A DNA stretch of 16,661 bases from an uncultured Oscillospiraceae bacterium (GCA_910588625.1 CAJUQN010000063.1:1-16661); one strand, 5' to 3'. Positions 1 to 4,970 are shown, counted from the first letter of the stretch. The notes: generated from the sequence alone by a model not told the origin. Numbers and translations are program-made.

Positions 1-1
1 C

Positions 2-46
2 GCCCGCGCGGAGGTCAAGGCCCTTTTCGGAAAGGAGGAGAAGTAA
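2..46 (+). CDS. 3' end of an unknown gene (partial)
   Basis: Reading from base 2 gives 14 residues ending EVKALFGKEEK and a TAA stop at 44-46. The ribosome binding site of the next gene (GGAGGAG) lies inside these last codons and the next ATG is at 50, so this is probably the preceding gene of the same tail operon. Too little is visible to name it. In Mu/P2-like tail operons a small structural gene usually sits directly before the tail sheath, which fits but proves nothing. Confidence 0.4.
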   Translation, partial: ARAEVKALFGKEEK

Positions 47-49
47 TCC

Positions 50-417
50 ATGGCTGCCTGGTGGAGCTGCTGGACGGCGGCGAAAGCTATGACGCCGCCG
101 AACTGTACATCAAGTACGGGATCGTGAAGCCCGAAACGGTGGCGAAGACCGACATCGTGGAGGGCCTGGGCGTCATTGACGACTGCATGAACACGGTGGG
201 CCTGATCCCCGACCTGATTTGCGCTCCCGGCTGGTCCCACGACAGCGTGGTGGCCGCCGTCATGGCCACCAAATCGGAGGGCATCAATGGCCTGTTCCGG
301 GCAAAGGCCCTGATTGATGTGGATACCGGCGAGAGCGGCGTCCGCAAGTACTCCGAGCTGCTGCCCTGGAAGAACAAGAACAATGTGGTGGAGGTGCGCA
401 AGGCGCTGGGCAAGTAA
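50..417 (+). pseudogene. Contractile phage tail sheath gene, internally deleted
   Basis: The native start appears to be ATG at 50, with GGAGGAG 8-14 bases upstream, encoding Met-Ala-Ala. That frame runs into a stop about 25 codons on. The recognisable sheath sequence is in another frame from about base 49 (first possible start GTG at 61, with no ribosome binding site). It contains the conserved core of clostridial prophage sheath proteins (GLIPDLICAPGWSHD followed by VAAVMATK, INGLFRAKALIDVDT and a PWKNKNN segment). A full sheath is about 350-480 residues; only about 110 remain. The large N-terminal part is missing, and after PWKNKNN the expected continuation is replaced by VVEVRKALGK and a stop. 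That ending resembles the C-terminus of tail-tube proteins, so a second deletion may have joined sheath to tube (inference). The product is very unlikely to assemble a sheath. Confidence 0.75.
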
Positions 418-423
418 TAAAGA

Positions 424-458
424 GCAGGCTCCGGGCGGCATGGCTGTCCGGGGCCTGC
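424..458 (+). other. Hairpin between tail-gene remnants
   Basis: GCAGGCTCCGG (424-434) pairs with CCGGGGCCTGC (448-458), an 11-bp stem with one G-U pair and a 13-base loop. No T-run follows, so it is a weak terminator candidate. It may be an RNA processing or stabilising element between the tail genes, as is common in phage structural operons. Function is inferred only. Confidence 0.4.
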
Positions 459-483
459 GTGATTTTGGAAAGGAGCATAGTCC

Positions 484-753
484 ATGAGTGCTGAAAACAA
501 AGTGGAGGCCGCAGCGGAGGCCGCTGCCGCGCTGGATGCTGACGTAAAGGCAAGCCCTGACGTCATGACCTATACGCACACCTTCGAGGAACCCTTCGAG
601 TTCCGGGGGCACACCGTCACGGAGTTGACCTTCAACTGGGGCGGTCTGACGGGCGGGGATCACCAGGCCATCGAGGATGACCTGCGGCGCCACGGTTTGA
701 CGCTGGTGGTGCCTTCTTTCACTGGGGAGTTTTTGGAAGGTATGGGGATCTGA
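484..753 (+). pseudogene. Phage tail assembly (chaperone-type) protein, 3'-truncated
   Basis: The start at 484 is supported by AAAGGAG nine bases upstream. The 89 residues begin with an Ala/Glu-rich head (about 1-25). The body (about 28-83) reads MTYTHTFEEPFEFRGHTVTELTFNWGGLTGGD and then VVPSFTGEFL, the pattern of the Mu gp41/gpE-like tail assembly family of contractile-tail prophages, which act with the tape-measure protein in tail assembly. Family members normally continue past the EFL segment with a helical C-terminal part. Here the frame stops three codons later, and a different coding frame starts at the same place. I read this as a deletion joining two genes. A short functional protein cannot be excluded. 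Confidence 0.65.
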
Positions 754-992
754 ACGCCTACTTGGTCAGCCGGGTTGAGGCTGAGGTCAGGGTGCAGAAA
801 CAGCAGGCCGGTACCATCGTGCTGGGTGAGCCGTTCTCCGCCGAGCTGAAGGAGGCCCCCGATGTGACTACGGTGGCCGCCACTACTGCTGCAGCTACTG
901 CCGCCGCCGTGGTTCAGAACGCTATCCCCCAGGCAGCCCCCACCAGCGCCCCTGACAGCCCCCAGGAGGGCGGGGCGGCTCCAGTGGTATAA
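741..992 (+). pseudogene. C-terminal fragment of an unidentified prophage protein
   Basis: From about base 741 a new frame reads YGDLNAYLVSRVEAEVRVQK and continues to a stop at 990-992, overlapping the stop of the tail-assembly remnant. The only usable start is TTG at 762, without a clear ribosome binding site. The last 40 residues are low-complexity Ala/Thr/Pro/Val, typical of the disordered end of a phage structural protein. The open frame upstream of TTG shows that the 5' part of the gene has been lost. I cannot assign the family. Confidence 0.5.
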
Positions 993-1054
993 ATTCACGT
1001 CATCGCCGCTCCCCCTCGCCTGTTGGCCGGGAAACGGCGAACGTGACCGCAGTA

Positions 1055-1096
1055 AAGCCCCCTTGCAGGTTTCGGCCTGCGAGGGGGCTTTTTCGT
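1055..1096 (+). terminator. Strong rho-independent terminator
   Basis: AGCCCCCTTGCAGG, loop TTTC, CCTGCGAGGGGGCT (one G-U pair), followed by TTTTTCG. It ends the prophage-remnant transcript on the + strand. The AAA tract on the other side means it could also stop the - strand operon that ends at 1151. Confidence 0.85.
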
Positions 1097-1108
1097 TTGC
1101 GGCAAAAT

Positions 1109-1127
1109 CCCAAACGTTTGGGTTTTT
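1109..1127. terminator. 14-bp perfect palindrome with T-run (second terminator-like hairpin)
   Basis: CCCAAACGTTTGGG (1109-1122) is self-complementary and is followed by TTTTT on + and by ATTTTG on -. It lies 28 bases beyond the end of the small - strand gene at 1151, so it may terminate that operon. A perfect palindrome with no loop could instead be a protein binding site. Confidence 0.5.
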
Positions 1128-1150
1128 GGATGGGAAGACTTGCACCTCTT

Positions 1151-1357
1151 TTACCTCGTGGTGGATTTGACATGGATTTTATAGCCCATAACATCGGAGA
1201 TCTCTGTTGCCCAGAAATCTCTGGCGTCCCTATCAGTGCGTTCCTTTGCCCTCCGAATGGCATCCTCTGGGCCTTCCCCAACCGCCAGCATCCGATTGCT
1301 ATTCAGGTCAGAAAAAGAGCCGTTCCAAGTTTTGAAGGTTACCTCGTACAGTTTCAT
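1151..1357 (-). CDS. Small conserved mobile-element protein, unknown function
   Basis: 68 residues. The start is ATG at 1357, preceded on the - strand by GGGAGAGG seven bases away. Visible motifs are an N-terminal beta-type segment KLYEVTFKTWNGSFSDLNSN, a central helix with many charged residues (EDAIRRAKERTDRDARD) and FWATEISDVMGYKIHV near the end. It resembles short hypothetical proteins often found in clostridial integrative elements, but I do not know a function. It is the last gene of a - strand operon, 14 bases after its neighbour. Single small alpha/beta domain; no signal peptide or membrane segment. Confidence 0.75.
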   Translation of the reverse strand: MKLYEVTFKTWNGSFSDLNSNRMLAVGEGPEDAIRRAKERTDRDARDFWATEISDVMGYKIHVKSTTR

Positions 1358-1371
1358 CTTTGCCTCTCCCT

Positions 1372-1746
1372 TTATAGTCGGATTTTTTCGCCGGTGAGGA
1401 CGTCCACCACTGTGGCGCCCTCACCGAAGGCGGCCCGTATCTCAGCCAATTGCTCCCCGCTGGGGGGCCTCCATGCCGCCCGATACGCCGCCAGGGCCTC
1501 CGCCACCTCTATCTCCCGTGCGGCCCGTGTGGCGGCACCATCGGCCTTGTCGGTGACCATTTCCACCATCTCCAAGAGGTCATCCATCAGGACCCGCCCG
1601 ATGCAGTTCCGGGCAACCCCGGCTCCATCAATGGTAATGGCCCCGCTGTCCAGGTCGGCCTTGACCTTTTCCAGTTCGCCTTGGGCGTGCCGCTGCCAAA
1701 AGGCACCCAGGTCGCCGCGCAGTTCCCGCTGAAATCTTGTCACCAT
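1372..1746 (-). CDS. Hypothetical helical protein, 124 aa
   Basis: The start is ATG at 1746, with GGGAGGGAG just upstream on the - strand. The start overlaps the stop of the preceding gene (ATGGTGA), which suggests translational coupling. The protein is almost entirely predicted helix, rich in Ala, Glu and Arg: an amphipathic stretch FQRELRGDLGAFWQRHAQGE, a middle segment VARNCIGRVLMDDLLEMVEM, and a C-terminal part ending VVDVLTGEKIRL. There is no metal or nucleotide motif, signal peptide or membrane span. Function not recognised. Confidence 0.75.
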   Translation of the reverse strand: MVTRFQRELRGDLGAFWQRHAQGELEKVKADLDSGAITIDGAGVARNCIGRVLMDDLLEMVEMVTDKADGAATRAAREIEVAEALAAYRAAWRPPSGEQLAEIRAAFGEGATVVDVLTGEKIRL

Positions 1747-1898
1747 TTCTCCCTCCCTGCCGCAGTCCAGCGGCGGTCCATCTCGGTCATCAATTCGTGG
1801 TTCTCCTGGATGATGCGGCGGCGGGTTTCGCTGTCAGCGCAGTGCCGCAGGATGAGGCGGTTCTTGATTACCTTCTGTTCGAGTTCCTGGTAGGTCAT
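1740..1898 (-). CDS. Hypothetical 52-aa protein
   Basis: Start ATG at 1898 with GGAGG eight bases upstream on the - strand. A longer open frame continues upstream but has no ribosome binding site and crosses the promoter module, so it is rejected. The product (MTYQELEQKVIKNRLILRHC and so on, to GREKW) is a charged two-helix peptide, with a likely coiled-coil stretch in residues 4-40. It is the first gene of the three-gene - strand operon 1151-1898 and has copy 1 of the shared promoter module directly upstream. No function recognised. Confidence 0.7.
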   Translation of the reverse strand: MTYQELEQKVIKNRLILRHCADSETRRRIIQENHELMTEMDRRWTAAGREKW

Positions 1899-1918
1899 GT
1901 TCGTATCCTCCGTTTCGT

Positions 1919-2018
1919 GTTTTCCCTTTCGGTATGGACATATTCGCTCTAAATGTGGATAATAGCAAGTTAATTTGGAGCCATATAGTACACAATCATC
2001 TGCGGCAAGAACTGTGTA
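1919..2018 (-). promoter_or_regulatory. Shared promoter/operator module, copy 1
   Basis: On the - strand the order is: palindrome half-sites (TACACA 1989-1994 and TGTGTA 2013-2018), 18 bases, the box ACTTGCTATT (1961-1970), then TTTAGAGCGAATATG and the leader ATACCGAAAGGGAAA down to 1921, followed by the ribosome binding site and ATG of the 52-aa gene. The same order and spacing recur in copies 2 and 3. TTGCTA could serve as -35 and the AATATG region as an imperfect -10, 18 bases apart; the promoter role is inferred from position and conservation. Confidence 0.65.
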
Positions 2019-2035
2019 TTTTATCTCCCCAGAAC

Positions 2036-2063
2036 AACCAAAAGGGCCGAAGCCCTTCTGGTT
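2036..2063 (-). terminator. Hairpin after the 152-aa gene
   Basis: AACCAAAAGGGC (2036-2047), loop CGAA, GCCCTTCTGGTT (2052-2063): a 12-bp stem with one G-U pair on the - strand, closed by a UUCG loop in - strand RNA. It lies 10 bases past the stop at 2074 and before the promoter module of the next operon. The T-run is poor (GTTGTTCTG), so it may act as a partial terminator or a 3' stabiliser. Confidence 0.55.
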
Positions 2064-2073
2064 GCCGATTAAA

Positions 2074-2532
2074 TCAGGTGCGGAAAAGGATACCAGGGTG
2101 TTCCTCGGTATCCATGCCGCCCCAGCGAACCTCGCTGCGCACCACCTTGCGGAGTTCCTGCATGGTGCAGCCCTCGGCGGCGAGCTCATGAAGAACCCGC
2201 ATCAGTGCGGTGCTGTGGTCGGTGATTACGAACTCGGTCACCCCAGCGGCCCGGAGGGTTTCCACGAAGTCATGGGTGTTGTCCTCCCATGGAAGATCCT
2301 GCACCTCAAAGTCGCTGCTCTGGTTCCGGGTGCTGTTGAACCAGGCATGGTAGGCAACCATCTGGCCGGAGGTGAAGGGGTACTTGAACCCCTTTTCCCG
2401 CTCATACCAGGCATCCAGGGCAGCTTGGTCGGTGCATCTGGTTTTCTCCGCCCGGCGGGCCTCCCGTGCCTGCTCGAATTCGGTGCAGGTCTGTTGCATG
2501 GCCTGGAAGTAGGTGTTGTTCTGCTCTGTCAT
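2074..2532 (-). CDS. Hypothetical accessory protein, 152 aa
   Basis: Start ATG at 2532, with GGAGG seven bases upstream on the - strand. The N-terminal 50 residues form a charged helix (FEQAREARRAEKTR). The middle contains aromatic and polar residues (YPFTSGQMVAYHAWF). The C-terminal half (about 85-140) reads as a small alpha/beta unit: FVETLRAAGVTEFVITDHST, then helices LMRVLHELAAEG and MQELRKVVR. That half recalls short clostridial mobile-element proteins in which a conserved domain senses or recruits other factors, but I cannot name the family. It has its own copy of the promoter module (copy 2), divergent from the gene at 2757. No signal peptide or membrane span. Confidence 0.75.
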   Translation of the reverse strand: MTEQNNTYFQAMQQTCTEFEQAREARRAEKTRCTDQAALDAWYEREKGFKYPFTSGQMVAYHAWFNSTRNQSSDFEVQDLPWEDNTHDFVETLRAAGVTEFVITDHSTALMRVLHELAAEGCTMQELRKVVRSEVRWGGMDTEEHPGILFRT

Positions 2533-2561
2533 GGTGTTTTCCTCCGCCTTTCAAAATGTGG

Positions 2562-2661
2562 TTTTCCCTTTCGGTATGCACATATTCGCTCTAAACGGAG
2601 GAAATAGCAAGTGTATTCCGGGGCGTAATCTACACAAATATGGCCCCAAGAAATTGTGTAG
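2562..2661 (-). promoter_or_regulatory. Shared promoter/operator module, copy 2
   Basis: The - strand box ACTTGCTATT is at 2603-2612. The leader (TTTAGAGCGAATATGTGCATA then CCGAAAGGGAAAA) occupies 2562-2595 and is near-identical to copy 1 over 33 bases. Upstream, separated by 18 bases, is the palindrome CTACACAA (2630-2637)/TTGTGTAG (2654-2661). Drives the 152-aa gene. The palindrome is shared with copy 3, which points the other way. Confidence 0.7.
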
Positions 2662-2729
2662 TTTATTCTCAGAAATGACTTGCTATTATCTCGGTTCAGA
2701 GTGATTAATACACTACCGAAAGGAAAACA
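2630..2729 (+). promoter_or_regulatory. Shared promoter/operator module, copy 3
   Basis: The same palindrome (2630-2661) is followed on the + strand after 16-17 bases by ACTTGCTATT (2678-2687), TTCAGAGTGATTAATAC and ACCGAAAGGAAAAC (to 2729), then the ribosome binding site and ATG at 2757. Copies 2 and 3 form a back-to-back pair with their ACTTGCTATT boxes inverted, 65 bases apart. The palindrome centre is about 35 bases upstream of TTGCTA, an activator-like position if TTGCTA is the -35 (inference). Confidence 0.7.
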
Positions 2730-2756
2730 CACCAAAACAAAACGGAGGAAAAAACG

Positions 2757-3095
2757 ATGATCGGATACGCAGAGGCACTGAGAAGGGCAAAGGCCAGCAA
2801 GAGCGACTGGAACGCGGAGGAGCGGATTTCCAAGGCGGTCATTACCTGGGTGGACAACGAATGGGAATACGAAACCGAGGTCGAGAACGACGGCATGACA
2901 GATTCCGAGTTCAAAGCCTGGGTCGAGGAGCAGGCTGAGGAGCTTGCGAGGGAGGCCGCCGAGAAGGAGCACACGACCTTCGAGGAGGTAGACCGAATCA
3001 GCTACGAGTACGAGGCCATCGATGATGACGCGGCTTTCCGGGACAGCTACGAAGCCTACGCCGAGTTCGAGTGGGAGTGCCGCACCGGGCGGTAA
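2757..3095 (+). CDS. Acidic hypothetical protein, 112 aa
   Basis: Start ATG at 2757 behind GGAGG (AACGGAGGAAAAAACG). The protein is strikingly acidic: a dense run of Glu/Asp from about residue 35 to the end (WVDNEWEYETEVENDG, WVEEQAEELAREAAEKEH, YEYEAIDDDAAF). Residues 1-30 are basic/neutral (MIGYAEALRRAKASKSDW). There are no enzyme motifs. High acidity in a mobile cassette is reminiscent of DNA-mimic anti-restriction or anti-defence proteins, but that is only a guess from composition. It is the sole + strand gene of this part of the cassette and is controlled by copy 3 of the shared promoter module. Function unknown. Confidence 0.75.
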   Translation: MIGYAEALRRAKASKSDWNAEERISKAVITWVDNEWEYETEVENDGMTDSEFKAWVEEQAEELAREAAEKEHTTFEEVDRISYEYEAIDDDAAFRDSYEAYAEFEWECRTGR

Positions 3096-3458
3096 TCCAG
3101 CCCCAGCCGAAAGCCAAGCCCCAAAGGGGGCTTGCTCTCGTATCATATCAGGGCAAGTGGGCAGCACCCGCACGTCCTGTCCCAGAGACGGGGCCGCAAG
3201 GCCCTGTTTGCCATTTACGGCCCTCTGAGGCGAACTCTCCAGGTGGGCGGGCGTTTACCTATCCACCACCGCATGGGGCCACTGTGACCAGCGGTAGGGG
3301 GCGGTGTGGCCGTTTCCTGTTCCGTTTTCAAGGTGCGTATGTAAAAGGGGCGGCGATTGACTCCCCCTGTGCCGATGGGTAAACCCATGAGCGCCCGCCC
3401 GGATGCCGGGCGGCTGGACTTGCACCAGCGGCGGCCTGGGGCCGTCGGCCTTGCGGGT
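3096..3458. other. 363-base GC-rich non-coding region with many hairpins (candidate structured RNA or origin-like site)
   Basis: No frame here has a credible start, codon pattern or recognisable protein. Hairpins visible: AAGCCCC/GGGGGCTT (3116-3133); GGGCC-GCAA-GGCCC with a GNRA tetraloop (about 3192-3205); GGCCAC pairing with GTGGCC around 3274-3314; the perfect 12-bp palindrome TGGGTAAACCCA (about 3376-3387); and CGCCCGG-ATG-CCGGGCG (about 3396-3412). Such density fits a structured RNA, or a transfer or replication origin of a mobile element. The strand is not decided, and I cannot match it to a known family. Confidence 0.4.
3116..3133 (+). terminator. Hairpin after the acidic gene
   Basis: AAGCCCC, loop AAA, GGGGGCTT, 21 bases past the stop at 3095. 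No T-run follows (GCTCTCG), so termination is uncertain. It might be the first stem of the structured region. Confidence 0.35.
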
Positions 3459-3698
3459 TTATTCGATGACCTCGTGGAGCCTCCAGCCGCGCCAGGTGTG
3501 CTCCGGGTCCATCTGCCTCCAACGCTCCTCATTGTAGCAGAACGCATAGTTCATGATGCCCTCATGCCCAGGCCGATCCGGGAACCGGGCGCGGAACTTG
3601 CGGTCGGCCTCCTCTCTGGAGGTGGCCCTGACCTCCACCCAGCCGTTCTGGTAGGGGAAACCGGGGTCGGAGCCGAAGGTGTAGAAATAGCTACCCAT
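3459..3698 (-). CDS. Hypothetical 79-aa protein
   Basis: Start ATG at 3698, inside the stop region of the upstream gene (AATGGGTAG), with GAGGGGAAG upstream on the - strand. A start further upstream is possible in the open frame but would overlap the preceding gene by about 60 bases. The protein starts MGSYFYTFGSDPGFPYQNGW, followed by VEVRATSREEADRKFRARFPD, a beta-strand then a helix that recalls other small element proteins whose genes encode one alpha/beta domain (compare the protein at 1151, which has the same strand-helix layout). The C-terminus is YNEERWRQMDPEHTWRG. Function unknown; likely co-translated with the gene at 3691. Confidence 0.7.
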   Translation of the reverse strand: MGSYFYTFGSDPGFPYQNGWVEVRATSREEADRKFRARFPDRPGHEGIMNYAFCYNEERWRQMDPEHTWRGWRLHEVIE

Positions 3699-3939
3699 TG
3701 TTCCACTTCCCCTCGTACAGTTCTTCGCGGGTGCCGTCTCTCCAATAGACATTTCGCCGCGTCCAGCCGTTGTGCTGATAGGTTACTGCGTCAATTCGCT
3801 CTGTGGAGATGGATATGGAAACCTGTTCCATGTTCTCGTTCATACCATCAAAGGGGAATTCACTGTCTCCGTGCTCGTCCATGAGCTTGCGCATTCCGTC
3901 CAGATCGGAGGGATCAAAGCTGATAGCCTTACTTTCCAT
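3691..3939 (-). CDS. Hypothetical 82-aa protein
   Basis: Start ATG at 3939, with AAAGGA nine bases upstream on the - strand. An acidic N-terminal helix (SDLDGMRKLMDEHGDSEF) is followed by beta-rich sequence (QVSISISTERIDAVTYQHNG, then RRNVYWRDGTREELYEGKW). It overlaps the next gene by eight bases. No known domain recognised. The small size, overlap and setting match accessory genes of integrative elements. Confidence 0.7.
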   Translation of the reverse strand: MESKAISFDPSDLDGMRKLMDEHGDSEFPFDGMNENMEQVSISISTERIDAVTYQHNGWTRRNVYWRDGTREELYEGKWNNG

Positions 3940-4066
3940 GATCGTTGTCCTTTCTGCCTTGATTTTTTCGCCTTACTCTGTTATCATGGAGGCGGCCGGG
4001 GTAAGGCTCCCGGCTCGCCTCGTGCGTTGGGTAGCGGTGTTCCTTGGTCGGGGGCCGCTGCCCTTT

Positions 4067-4210
4067 TTACTTGTTGGCTGTCATCGCTTCGAGCTTTTTG
4101 ATCAGCTCATCCAGGTCCTTGCAGCTCCGGGCCAGTTCGAGCAGCTGGAGCCTCTCGGCTTCCCGTGCCAGCTTTTCAATGACCTCGGCGGCGTTTGCCA
4201 TTTCGTCCAC
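4067..4210 (-). CDS. Short coiled-coil peptide, 47 aa
   Basis: The - strand frame from GTG at 4210 (AGGAAG seven bases upstream) or ATG at 4201 reads MDEMANAAEVIEKLAREAER, then LQLLELARSCKDLDELIKKL and ends EAMTANK, with TAA at 4067-4069. Leu and Ile at heptad spacing suggest one long amphipathic helix or coiled coil. I prefer the GTG start because only it has a well-spaced ribosome binding site. It is the first gene of the - strand operon under the promoter at 4261-4289. Function unknown; a small dimerising or antitoxin-like peptide is possible but not shown. Confidence 0.6.
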   Translation of the reverse strand: MDEMANAAEVIEKLAREAERLQLLELARSCKDLDELIKKLEAMTANK

Positions 4211-4260
4211 GTCCTCACTTCCTTTCGTAAGGGGCTGGCCGCCCCTGCCTTACGAATATC

Positions 4261-4291
4261 AGTATAAACTAAACGGTTGAAAATGTCAACC
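4261..4291 (-). promoter_or_regulatory. Promoter of the - strand small-gene operon, with operator-like palindrome
   Basis: On the - strand: TTGACA (4284-4289), 17 bases, TATACT (4261-4266). A palindrome GGTTGA-N5-TCAACC (4275-4291) covers the -35 and upstream spacer, a natural repressor site for the neighbouring HTH protein (inference). Confidence 0.85.
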
Positions 4292-4331
4292 CTTTATTTT
4301 AACTTTTTCGGGGAAATTTGAAAAATTTTAT

Positions 4332-4360
4332 TTGACTTTTGAAAATGTTTGGTTTATACT
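4332..4360 (+). promoter_or_regulatory. Promoter of the HTH regulator gene
   Basis: TTGACT (4332-4337), 17 bases, TATACT (4355-4360), 21 bases before the ATG at 4382. The spacer contains TTGAAAATGT (4339-4348), also present in the opposing promoter (4277-4286), so one regulator could bind both. The short 5' leader carries GGAGGTGA. Confidence 0.85.
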
Positions 4361-4381
4361 CTGGCATATGGAGGTGAGGCT

Positions 4382-4591
4382 ATGACAGCACGCCAGATTG
4401 TCGAGATGGCCACGGGGTACTGTGGGGTATCGAACTCCGAGCTTGCCCGGCGCCTTGGCTGGTCTCCGCAGCTGTTGAACAAACGGCTGAACACGGGGAA
4501 GTTTACAGTGGAGGAATGGGAGAAAATTGGGGAGGCCCTCGGAGCAACAGCGGGGGTCAGGTTCAAGTTCCTGGATGGCACAGAAATTTGA
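4382..4591 (+). CDS. Small HTH (Cro/CI-like) DNA-binding protein, 69 aa
   Basis: Start ATG at 4382 behind GGAGGTGA; an upstream in-frame ATG (4349) would lie inside the promoter and is rejected. After MTARQIVEMATGYCG comes a clear helix-turn-helix, SNSELARRLGWSPQLLNKRL (residues about 18-37), followed by FTVEEWEKIGEALGA (helices 4-5) and a short beta tail VRFKFLDGTEI. One-domain proteins of this kind act as transcriptional repressors or control proteins in phages and integrative elements. It is transcribed divergently from the 4067-3459 genes, and both promoters share TTGAAAATGT, which suggests autoregulation together with control of the neighbour (inference). Confidence 0.85.
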   Translation: MTARQIVEMATGYCGVSNSELARRLGWSPQLLNKRLNTGKFTVEEWEKIGEALGATAGVRFKFLDGTEI

Positions 4592-4608
4592 TCTCTGCAA
4601 AAAGAAAG

Positions 4609-4633
4609 CCCGGACGCTGAGTGAGCGTCCGGG
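4609..4633 (-). terminator. Hairpin with 10-bp perfect stem
   Basis: CCCGGACGCT (4609-4618) and AGCGTCCGGG (4624-4633) with a 5-base loop. A T-rich tract (CTTTCTTTTT) follows only on the - strand, so it is a - strand terminator candidate, though no - strand gene is seen just upstream. On + it may instead fold in the 3' end of the HTH transcript. Confidence 0.45.
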
Positions 4634-4653
4634 AGGGGAGAGCAGGGGCATAT

Positions 4654-4681
4654 ACCATTTTGTTGATGTCGGCAAAATGGT
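4654..4681. repeat. 9-bp perfect inverted repeat
   Basis: ACCATTTTG (4654-4662) and CAAAATGGT (4673-4681), 10 bases apart; inner bases can extend the stem with G-U pairs. It lies between the HTH gene and its terminator. Function unknown; a recombinase or regulator site is possible. Confidence 0.5.
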
Positions 4682-4689
4682 TTACTTCA

Positions 4690-4724
4690 AGCAGGGAGGC
4701 CGTGCCGGGCCTCTCTGCTTTTTT
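4690..4724 (+). terminator. Rho-independent terminator of the HTH gene
   Basis: AGCAGGGAGGCC (4690-4701), short loop, GGCCTCTCTGCT (4708-4719; one G-U pair), then TTTTTT. A classic + strand terminator. Confidence 0.85.
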
Positions 4725-4860
4725 CTGTCCATGTACAGCCCCCGCGCCCATCCAGGCCCGCCAAGCCCGATGGACAGTGAAATCCTAATCAAGCCGCTCT
4801 CCTTATGGCCGGAGTATAGCACGGGTGGCCTGTGGATTTTGTTAAAAACAGGGGGCTGGG

Positions 4861-4921
4861 ATGCACCCATCTATGCACCCCAAAACACCGTTTTAAGGGC
4901 CATGCACCCCGGATGCACCCC
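4861..4921. repeat. Four ATGCACCC direct repeats near the element end
   Basis: ATGCACCC starts at 4861, 4873, 4902 and 4913, with three copies extended to ATGCACCCC. The rest of 4725-4970 has no gene or recognisable motif. A cluster of short direct repeats beside the 3' end of rpsI is what arm-type integrase binding sites at the end of an integrative element look like. That is inference, since no integrase is present in the window. Such repeats could also be binding sites of a replication or transcription protein. Confidence 0.5.
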
Positions 4922-4970
4922 AATTATTCTTGTTTTTCTTTCCTCTGTTTTGCCAGACTTTGCTACATGG

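Noticed and set aside
1043..1732. Long + strand open frame of 229 codons over the 1151-1746 genes
   Set aside because: It has no ribosome binding site, runs through two terminator hairpins, and its product is Pro/Arg/Ser-rich nonsense. The - strand genes in the same place have proper starts and overlaps.
1899..2189. Upstream extension of the 52-aa gene to 149 codons
   Set aside because: The extension crosses the conserved promoter module and a hairpin and has no ribosome binding site.
2562..2612. Transposon terminal repeats to explain the repeated module at 1921 and 2562
   Set aside because: Each copy sits at the same distance before a start codon and points towards a gene; no transposase or target-site duplication is present.
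3215..3547. 110-codon - strand frame over the non-coding region
   Set aside because: Composition is Arg/Pro/Gly/Thr repeats typical of GC-rich shadow frames; no start signal; overlaps the real gene at 3459 in another frame.
4861..4921. CRISPR-like array from the ATGCACCC repeats
   Set aside because: The repeats are only 8-9 bases, spacings are irregular (12, 29, 11), and there are no cas genes.
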